The notes under the pieces: generated by a model | What the model saw: only the letters and a program-made list of their open reading frames with translations | Told to the model about the DNA's origin: nothing | Database searches by the model: none | Part shown: positions 13,573 to 19,813 of the stretch, piece by piece | How the letters are laid out: every line of letters starts with the position of its first letter | How positions within the stretch are numbered: the stretch's first letter is position 1 | Assembly: GCA_964480825.1 (NCBI GenBank) | Contig: CAYZRJ010000004.1 | Span: 1-31,898, forward strand | Reading direction: 5' to 3' | Source: CAYZRJ01 sp964480825 | GTDB lineage: Bacteria > Patescibacteriota > WWE3 > UBA101185 > UBA10185 | DNA: 31,898 nucleotides | Made by a program: the position numbers and the translations under genes

Positions 13573-15528
13573 ATGTCAACACGCGAGATGCTAAAAGGTT
13601 TAAACCCCCAACAAATTGAAGCAGTTAAACATAATCTGGGTCCGGCTTTAGTTGTGGCGGGTCCGGGTAGCGGTAAAACGAGAGTTCTAACCCATCGAAT
13701 TGCCTATCTTATTCGCGAACACGGAGTTTCTGAGACAAATATTTTATGTGTAACTTTTACAAACAAGGCGGCAGGAGAGATAAAAAATCGTTCGGCGCAG
13801 TTGTTGGGAGGTAGTGCCGCAGTCACATGGAGCGGTACATTTCACTCTATTTGTTCGCGCATTTTAAGACGGGACGGAAAAGAGATAAACATTCCGAACA
13901 CCTTTGTTATCTATGACTCAGACGATCAAGCCTCTTTGATTAAACAAATAATTAAAGATTTTGGAATTGACCCCAAAAAGTTTAACGCGCGTGCAGTTTT
14001 AGCAACAATATCAAGTACGAAATCAGAACTTATTACGTCAAACGAATACGAGGGGTTCGCGCAGGGATACTACCAAAAAACAGTAGCAAAAATCTTTCCT
14101 GAATATCAAAAGCGTTTGCGCGCAAACAACGCCTTAGACTTTGATGATTTGTTGGTTGAAACAGTTAGGCTTTTAAAAAGTTCGGAGCAAATGCTAAAAA
14201 AGTACCGGCGAACTTTTAAATTTGTTTTGGTAGATGAATATCAGGATACAAATAAAGCTCAGTATACTTTAACCAAACTATTTTCCGGCGGAACAAAAAA
14301 TCTATTTGTAGTAGGAGATATGTCTCAGGCCATTTATCGATTCCGCGGAGCAGACTTTAGAAATATTTTAAACTTTCAACGTGACTATCCGGAGGCGATT
14401 ATTTATAATCTCGAACAAAATTATCGCTCAACACAAACGATTTTGGATGCGGCGCGAAGCGTAATAAAAAATAATCCCGGTCATATTGTTCTGGATTTAT
14501 GGACAGACAACGGAGGCGGTGAAAAAATGATTATATACGCAGGCGGAACCGAAAAAGATGAAGCACAGTTTGTTGTAAATCAGATAGCCGAAGAGCTGGC
14601 ACGGGGAATCGAATACAATCAAGTAGCAGTTTTATATCGGACAAATGCTCAGTCCCGAAACATGGAAGAAGCCCTAATCAGAGCAAATATTCCTTACAAA
14701 ATAATCGGTGGACAACGGTTTTATGCGCGAAAGGAAATCAAAGATATAATAGCCTATTTGCGCGTTATTCATAACTCTAAAGACAGAGTTTCGTGGGAGA
14801 GGATAATAAATATTCCGCCAAAAGGGCTCGGGCAAAAGGCAGTCGAAGTTATAAAAAACACCGATTGGAATTTAACCGAGATTGAGCAAAAAACAAAACT
14901 TCCGTTTATAGAGTGGGAAAAGAAAAAAGCAGATTACTCGACCTTGGAATTAATGGAAAGCGTATTAATAAAGACTAAATACGTCGAGTGGCTGGACGAC
15001 GGAACAGAAGAAAATAAACAACGTATCGAGAATATTGAAGAATTGAAATCTGTTGCTTCGCTTTTTGTTGAGTTAAATGAATTTTTAGAAAACGTTGCGC
15101 TGATCGAAAGTGCCGACAAGCCCAGTTCGGATACTGTAAATGCCGTAACTTTAACGACAGTCCACGCATCAAAAGGTTTAGAATTTTCGGTTGTATTTAT
15201 AATAGGTATGGAAGAAGGTTTATTTCCACATACACAATCTATGGCTGAACAAGAGGACTTAGAAGAAGAGCGTCGTTTGTGTTACGTAGCAATTACGCGA
15301 GCCATGACTAAAGTCTTTATGACTCACACTAATTCGCGTTTATATTTTGGAAATGTTCAAAGTAATTTACCCAGCAGATTTTTAGATGAAATACCCGAAG
15401 AGTTAACATTACGCTTAGGTGTGTCCCGCGGAGGAAGAAGTAGAAATTTCGGCAACTTTTCCGCAAAAGACGTTAATGACTACCTGGATGAAATGGACAG
15501 CAGTCGAAAAAATTTTAATTGGGATTAG
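13573..15528 (+). CDS. UvrD/PcrA-type superfamily 1 DNA helicase
   Basis: The 651-aa 3'-5' helicase has the SF1A motifs in order: the Q motif GLNPQQIEAV, Walker A AGPGSGKT (29-36), LCVTFTNKAAGEIKNR (Ia), VDEYQDTN (II), VVGDMSQAIYRFRGAD (III), NYRST (IV), TTVHASKGLEFSVVFIIGMEEGLFPH (V, cut here by wording: the core is VHASKGLE) and RRLCYVAITRA (VI). It acts in nucleotide excision and mismatch repair and in clearing replication blocks. It is somewhat shorter than PcrA (about 720 aa), mainly at the C-terminus. It is followed after 3 bases by the G5-3D gene. pcrA or uvrD are both possible symbols. Confidence 0.95.
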   Translation: MSTREMLKGLNPQQIEAVKHNLGPALVVAGPGSGKTRVLTHRIAYLIREHGVSETNILCVTFTNKAAGEIKNRSAQLLGGSAAVTWSGTFHSICSRILRRDGKEINIPNTFVIYDSDDQASLIKQIIKDFGIDPKKFNARAVLATISSTKSELITSNEYEGFAQGYYQKTVAKIFPEYQKRLRANNALDFDDLLVETVRLLKSSEQMLKKYRRTFKFVLVDEYQDTNKAQYTLTKLFSGGTKNLFVVGDMSQAIYRFRGADFRNILNFQRDYPEAIIYNLEQNYRSTQTILDAARSVIKNNPGHIVLDLWTDNGGGEKMIIYAGGTEKDEAQFVVNQIAEELARGIEYNQVAVLYRTNAQSRNMEEALIRANIPYKIIGGQRFYARKEIKDIIAYLRVIHNSKDRVSWERIINIPPKGLGQKAVEVIKNTDWNLTEIEQKTKLPFIEWEKKKADYSTLELMESVLIKTKYVEWLDDGTEENKQRIENIEELKSVASLFVELNEFLENVALIESADKPSSDTVNAVTLTTVHASKGLEFSVVFIIGMEEGLFPHTQSMAEQEDLEEERRLCYVAITRAMTKVFMTHTNSRLYFGNVQSNLPSRFLDEIPEELTLRLGVSRGGRSRNFGNFSAKDVNDYLDEMDSSRKNFNWD

Positions 15529-15531
15529 ATC

Positions 15532-16239
15532 GTGAAATACGCATACTTTGTATTGTTAATACCGCTCGTTCTTTATTTTTTGACAAGGCCGTTTGAAATC
15601 CGAGTTTTGGGCGCATCAACTGAAAAACCGAACGATGTGGTAGCAAAAGAAACAACTGTTTTCACAAAAACAGCTTTTGAGCAAAAAGAAACTATCGACA
15701 AAGAAATTATTCCATTTGAAATTGTTTACCGCGAAGATAAAAATATTGAGTACGGCGAAGAAGAAATAATTGAAGCGGGCGCAACGGGAGTTAAAAAAAC
15801 CAAATACATAGTTACGTACTGGTTTGACGAAATAATAGACAAGGTAATTTCTGAAATTGAGATAGAAAAACCAAAAGACCAGATCGTTGCAAAGGGTACA
15901 AAAATAGTTTGGCGAACAATAGATACTTTGGACGGAAAAATAAAATATTGGCGAAAAATACGTGTTTGGGCAACAAAATACGATGGTAATTGTTTTGGAT
16001 GTCGCGGGCTTACTTACAGCGGTACCGCGGTTCGTAAAGGTGTTTGTGCAGTTGACCCAAAAGTTATATCGCTTGGTACTAATTTTTATGTTGATGGTTA
16101 CGGGATGTGTCGTAGCGAGGATATTGGCGGGGGGATAAAGGGCAATAAAATTGATTTGGGATTTGAAGACGCATCAAAAGGCAATTGGGGTTCAGGATGG
16201 ACCAATGTTTATCTAATTACCAATATACAGGACTTATAG
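15532..16239 (+). CDS. G5 and 3D domain wall-active protein
   Basis: The 235-aa exported protein from a GTG start has an N-terminal hydrophobic helix (about 3-20), a G5-like domain (about 53-125, with EEEIIEAGATGVKKTKY) and a C-terminal 3D domain (about 150-225). The three Asp that name the 3D domain are visible: AVDPKVISLGT, EDIGGGIKG and NKIDLGFED. Related proteins (YabE, RpfB-like, MltA fold) cleave glycan strands as lytic transglycosylases. Four Cys (CFGC, GVC and GMC) lie within the catalytic domain and may form disulfides outside the cell. It lies between uvrD and rsmA, an order that resembles the yabE-ksgA neighbourhood of Firmicutes. Confidence 0.88.
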   Translation: MKYAYFVLLIPLVLYFLTRPFEIRVLGASTEKPNDVVAKETTVFTKTAFEQKETIDKEIIPFEIVYREDKNIEYGEEEIIEAGATGVKKTKYIVTYWFDEIIDKVISEIEIEKPKDQIVAKGTKIVWRTIDTLDGKIKYWRKIRVWATKYDGNCFGCRGLTYSGTAVRKGVCAVDPKVISLGTNFYVDGYGMCRSEDIGGGIKGNKIDLGFEDASKGNWGSGWTNVYLITNIQDL

Positions 16240-16262
16240 CCTGTAAGCGATCTTGGCGAAAG

Positions 16263-16273
16263 TATAATATAAT
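16263..16273 (+). promoter_or_regulatory. Overlapping TATAAT boxes abutting rsmA
   Basis: Two perfect TATAAT hexamers share a T (16263-16268 and 16268-16273). The second ends exactly 6 bases before the rsmA ATG and the first 11 bases before it, so transcripts may be leaderless or have a leader of about 5 bases. Confidence 0.65.
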
Positions 16274-16279
16274 GACAGT

Positions 16280-17041
16280 ATGTACGAAGCGAACAAGAAA
16301 CTTGGCCAAAATTTTTTAGTTGATATAAACATTGCTCAAACTATGGTTGAAAGCTTGGGCATAACAGAAGGAGACGAGGTAATTGAGATTGGCCCCGGTC
16401 TTGGAGCTTTGACAGATTTCTTAGGCAAACTAACCCATCTTGTAAAATTTAACTTAACCGCTGTCGATATCGACAGAAGATTCACCTCAAAACTTGAAAG
16501 CATGTTTGCCGAAAAACCAACGGTATTTATTGTAAATGAAGATATTTTAAGGTTTTTACCTCATTTCGAATCCGGTAAAGATATAAAAATAGTTGGGTCA
16601 TTGCCGTTTTATATAACTTCTCCGATTTTGCACGCGATGATAAAAATGAAAAAACAACCGTCAAAAATAGTAATTATGATTCAAAAAGAAGTAGCTAAAA
16701 AAATTACGAACGACGCCCCCGACGGATCTTATTTATCAGCATTTACTAAAACATTTTTTGATGTACAGCACGTTATCGATGTGCCTCGAACAAAATTTGT
16801 ACCTGCGCCGGACGTAGACGCTACCGTTATTTCTTTGACAAAAAACGATGTATTTATGTCTTTGGAAAAAATAGAAAAGTATGAGGGCTTTTTACATAAA
16901 GTGTATAAAAATCCCCGCAAGATGTTAAACAAAGTTCTTTCACACGACGAGTTAAAAAGAGGAGAAGTTGCTCCGTCTTTGCGCCCGCAGGAGGTAAGTG
17001 CTCAAAAGTGGTTAGATTTCTTCCAAAAAGTATGCTCGTAA
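16280..17041 (+). CDS. rsmA: 16S rRNA (adenine-N6) dimethyltransferase RsmA/KsgA
   Basis: The 253-aa enzyme dimethylates the two adjacent adenines in the 3' hairpin of 16S rRNA during 30S assembly. It has KKLGQNFLVD (7-15), the SAM-binding EIGPGLGALT (36-45), AVDIDRRF, NEDIL and the C-terminal helical domain with VPAPDVDATVISL and NPRKMLNKVLS. The catalytic motif IV, NLPY in most KsgA proteins, reads SLPF here (Ser107-Phe110). Ser is found at this place in other N6-adenine methyltransferases ((N/D/S)PP(Y/F)), so activity may be kept. It overlaps the following glycosyltransferase by 10 bases. Confidence 0.95.
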   Translation: MYEANKKLGQNFLVDINIAQTMVESLGITEGDEVIEIGPGLGALTDFLGKLTHLVKFNLTAVDIDRRFTSKLESMFAEKPTVFIVNEDILRFLPHFESGKDIKIVGSLPFYITSPILHAMIKMKKQPSKIVIMIQKEVAKKITNDAPDGSYLSAFTKTFFDVQHVIDVPRTKFVPAPDVDATVISLTKNDVFMSLEKIEKYEGFLHKVYKNPRKMLNKVLSHDELKRGEVAPSLRPQEVSAQKWLDFFQKVCS

Positions 17042-17799
17042 CCATTGTAATTCCAACGCTAAATGAAGAAGATTATATCGGCATTTTATTGCACAGTTTA
17101 GCCGCGCAAACATACAAAAACTTTGAAGTTATTGTTGTAGACGGTGGTTCAAAGGATGAAACACAGGGCAGAGCATTGGAATTTCAAGGTCTGTTAAATT
17201 TAAAATTTGTGAAGGCTCCAAAAAAAGGTGTTGCCGTACAACGAAACTACGGAGCATTTTTAGCAAAAAATGCCGACATTATGTTTATGGATGCCGATGA
17301 TTACTTAGATCCGGATTTTATGGAAAAAGTTACAACGCATCTTAAAGACCACCCGAAAATAGATATATTAACTACGTGGATAAAACCCCTGTCAAACAAA
17401 ATTCGTGATCACGCAATGTTTTACTCTTTTAATAAGTTTTATATGGATTTGGTTAAAAAGTGGAAACCTGTTGCCGGGGGCGCGTTTATATATATAAAGA
17501 AAAGCGTATTTATGAAGCTGGAGGGTTTTAAAGCGGATTTATTGGTGGCAGAAGATTTTGATTTGGTTTATCGTGCTTATCAGGCCGGTTATAAATACGA
17601 TTTGTTAAAAAAACCCTCGGTTCATACATCAGTAAGAAGATTAGAACAAATGGGTCGGCCAAAATATCTGTGGTCGCTGGGTAAAATCGCTATCTACTAC
17701 CAATTTAGAAACGCTACAAAAAATGTGGATTGGTTGGTGGATTACAATTTAAAAGAAGGCGGATTTTATTACAAAAACCCAAAGGAAAAAATTGAGTAG
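17032..17799 (+). CDS. Family 2 glycosyltransferase (soluble or peripheral)
   Basis: From the ATG at 17032 the protein has 255 aa and begins directly with the GT2 core VTIVIPTLNEEDYI. A longer reading from 17008 would add eight residues and overlap rsmA further. It continues with VIVVDGGSKDET and the DXD-type FMDADDYLDPDF (about 89-100), which binds the metal and nucleotide sugar, and with AGGAFIYIKKSVFMKLEGF and LLVAEDFDLVYRA in the acceptor half. No membrane helix is seen. It probably adds a sugar to a surface glycan or lipid carrier; the substrate cannot be read from sequence. Confidence 0.93.
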   Translation: MLVTIVIPTLNEEDYIGILLHSLAAQTYKNFEVIVVDGGSKDETQGRALEFQGLLNLKFVKAPKKGVAVQRNYGAFLAKNADIMFMDADDYLDPDFMEKVTTHLKDHPKIDILTTWIKPLSNKIRDHAMFYSFNKFYMDLVKKWKPVAGGAFIYIKKSVFMKLEGFKADLLVAEDFDLVYRAYQAGYKYDLLKKPSVHTSVRRLEQMGRPKYLWSLGKIAIYYQFRNATKNVDWLVDYNLKEGGFYYKNPKEKIE

Positions 17800-17957
17800 G
17801 CCCGAACGTACCTTCTGATCCCATCCGGACCCAAATCACCGATAAATCGGAGTCTCTTCCTTCTCCCCGCCTGAAATTACCGGCGACGAAAAAGTATTCA
17901 ATTTTTTAAAGCATAGCCGATATAACGTTTGAAGTCAATTTTTGTATGTAATGGTGA
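17800..17957. other. Non-coding, G+C-richer intergenic element with small hairpins
   Basis: No convincing gene fits here. The first 85 bases are visibly richer in G+C than the surrounding genes. They contain a perfect hairpin CCGAT-AA-ATCGG (17839-17850), a 16-base pyrimidine run (17852-17867) and a second small stem CGCC/GGCG (17868-17885) with a 10-base loop. Then comes an A+T-rich stretch up to the femAB promoter. There is no T-run for a terminator. Short open frames exist on both strands, but none has a start with a ribosome site. Confidence 0.4.
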
Positions 17958-17966
17958 TGTTATACT
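17958..17966 (+). promoter_or_regulatory. Extended -10 abutting the first femAB gene
   Basis: TG-T-TATACT ends exactly 6 bases before the ATG at 17973. It starts the two-gene femAB unit with a leaderless-type head. Confidence 0.65.
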
Positions 17967-17972
17967 GATTGC

Positions 17973-18911
17973 ATGGTTAGGCACATTGTTCAGTCTCCGC
18001 AGTGGGGCGAATTTAAAACTGAATACGGAACTCCGGCAATTATTGCGGGGGGCGTTCAATATACAAAACACTGCATACCTTTTACGAAGCACTTCTTTGG
18101 ATATTGCCCAAAAGTTGACCCGTTTGAAATTGATTTTGACAGTCTTAAAAAATCTTTAAAAGAAAACGATTGTGTAAATATTAATTTCGATGTCCCGAAT
18201 ATTATAAAAGGAACAGAAGAAGAGGCCGCCGCAATAAAACTTTTTAATTCACAGGGCTGTGTTTTATCCCCGCGCGATCAGTTTGCAAAATCAAATGTAA
18301 TTTTAGATATCTCAAAATCCGAAGGAGAATTACTGTCCAATATGCACACCAAACAAAGATACAATATTAAATACGCCGAAAAAAACGGAGTTACTACAAA
18401 AGTTGGAGAAGACCAAAAGGATTTCGATATATTTTGGGAATTATACGAGTCTACCTCGATTCGCCAAAAGTATTACATCAGACCAAAAAATTACTACCAA
18501 AAGATTTGGAATACGTTTAAAGATTCAGGTATGGTTTGTATTTTAACCGCGCAATACAACGATGAGCCGCTGGCTTCGTGGATGTTTTTAATTTACGAAA
18601 ACGTGCTTTATTATCCGTACGGAGGATCTTCTGATAAGCATCGTAATTTATTCGGAAGCTCTTATTTAGGCTGGCAGGCAATATTACTCGGTAAAAAGCT
18701 GGGATGTCGTACTTTTGATATGTGGGGAGCCGGCGAAAATCTCAACAACGCCAACGATCCTTGGTGGGGGTTTACAAACTTTAAGCTAAAATACGGCGGT
18801 AAGCACGTAACATACATGGATTCGTACGATTTGGTAGTGAATAGCGCCGTATACAAGGCGTTTAGTGTAGCGAATGATTTGAGATGGAAATTTTTAAAAC
18901 TAATTAAGTGA
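17973..18911 (+). CDS. FemAB/FemX-like peptidyltransferase (first of tandem pair)
   Basis: The 312-aa protein has the FemAB double-GNAT layout. It begins with the family's 'QSPQWGEFK' start, and has RYNIKYAEKNGV (the 'R.nirkA.k.Gv' motif) and FWELYESTSIRQKYYIRPK. The second half has PLASWMFLIYENVLYYPYGGSS, FGSSYLGWQAILLGKKLGC, FDMWGAGE and GFTNFKLKYGG, close to MurM/FemX and FmhB proteins. Those enzymes use aminoacyl-tRNA to add amino acids to lipid II stem peptides, and similar CPR proteins may use other acceptors. It overlaps the second copy by GTGA. It is cytoplasmic or peripheral, with no membrane helix. Confidence 0.9.
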   Translation: MVRHIVQSPQWGEFKTEYGTPAIIAGGVQYTKHCIPFTKHFFGYCPKVDPFEIDFDSLKKSLKENDCVNINFDVPNIIKGTEEEAAAIKLFNSQGCVLSPRDQFAKSNVILDISKSEGELLSNMHTKQRYNIKYAEKNGVTTKVGEDQKDFDIFWELYESTSIRQKYYIRPKNYYQKIWNTFKDSGMVCILTAQYNDEPLASWMFLIYENVLYYPYGGSSDKHRNLFGSSYLGWQAILLGKKLGCRTFDMWGAGENLNNANDPWWGFTNFKLKYGGKHVTYMDSYDLVVNSAVYKAFSVANDLRWKFLKLIK

Positions 18912-19813
18912 TATCTAAAACCCGCGATGTGCGGCAAAGTCCGCAATGGTCTAACTTTTTAGAAACTCTGGGATGGAAATCTTTCAGAACATCCAAAGGT
19001 ATAAACATTCAAATTCGTAAATCCGTTTTTGGTGCGTTGGTAAAAATACAAAAACCAAATCCATTTGATAAAGATGATTTAAACGAGATAGAAAATATTT
19101 GTCAAAAGCAAAAGGCGACCTTTATTAAAATCGAGCCGTATTTTGGCCAAGATATAGATTTATTAAAAGACGCCGGCTTTGAAATCAGCTGGTTTCCGAT
19201 GACTCCTACCGCAACCTATTTTATTAACCTCGAAAAATCAGAAGAAGAACTTTGGAATAACATTTCACACAGCGGAAAGTACTCAATACACAGAGCTCAG
19301 CGCGAGGGAGCCGATGTAAAAGTTTTTAGAAAACCCGATTCGGAAATAACGCAAAAGTTTTACGAGATCCTTAGGTACACGGGCAAAATGCAGGGTATAT
19401 ACGTACCTCCGCTTAAACAAATCATGAGTCAAACCAAAGCCTTTGACAACAATGGAGTTTTACTTATGGTTTACAACAAAGATGGTCAGTTGTGCGGTGC
19501 AAAATGGCATTTAATGTACGGTGATAGCGCGCTGTACATAAGCGGTGGAACATCAGAACTAGGTCGAAAAGACAGATCGGGTTATGAACTTGTTTGGAGA
19601 TCACTTTTATATTTTAAATCTTTGGGTATAAAATCTTTTGATTTCGAAGGCAAAAATGATGACCGCTTTCCAAGTTTTACAAAACGATGGGGAGGATTTT
19701 CACATTTTAAAGAGAAGTTTGGGGGTAGTGCGGTTGAGTTTCCACACCCGCATATAAAATATTTAAGCCCCGTAATAAAGTTTTTGCACAGATGGACAAA
19801 CTTTAATCTTTAA
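18908..19813 (+). CDS. FemAB/FemX-like peptidyltransferase (second of tandem pair)
   Basis: The 301-aa paralogue of the preceding protein starts with GTG overlapping the upstream stop. It again has RQSPQWSNFLE near the start, KSEEELWNNISHSGKYSIHR (the acceptor region), GVLLMVYNKDGQLCGAKWHL, SGGTSELGRKDRSGYELVW, SFDFEGKND and GGFSHFKEKFGGS. Two different FemAB proteins in one operon usually add successive residues of a peptide bridge (compare FemA/FemB, MurM/MurN). Its TAA stop overlaps the stop of the convergent helicase-nuclease within TTAA. Confidence 0.9.
   Translation: MISKTRDVRQSPQWSNFLETLGWKSFRTSKGINIQIRKSVFGALVKIQKPNPFDKDDLNEIENICQKQKATFIKIEPYFGQDIDLLKDAGFEISWFPMTPTATYFINLEKSEEELWNNISHSGKYSIHRAQREGADVKVFRKPDSEITQKFYEILRYTGKMQGIYVPPLKQIMSQTKAFDNNGVLLMVYNKDGQLCGAKWHLMYGDSALYISGGTSELGRKDRSGYELVWRSLLYFKSLGIKSFDFEGKNDDRFPSFTKRWGGFSHFKEKFGGSAVEFPHPHIKYLSPVIKFLHRWTNFNL

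Noticed and set aside
16227..16244. ACAGG/CCTGT stem across the stop codon of the G5-3D gene, considered as a terminator
   Set aside because: The stem has only five pairs and no T-run follows.
17797..17874. 24-codon open extension after the glycosyltransferase stop, considered as readthrough
   Set aside because: TAG is used as an ordinary stop elsewhere in the window, and the extension shows no recognisable protein feature.
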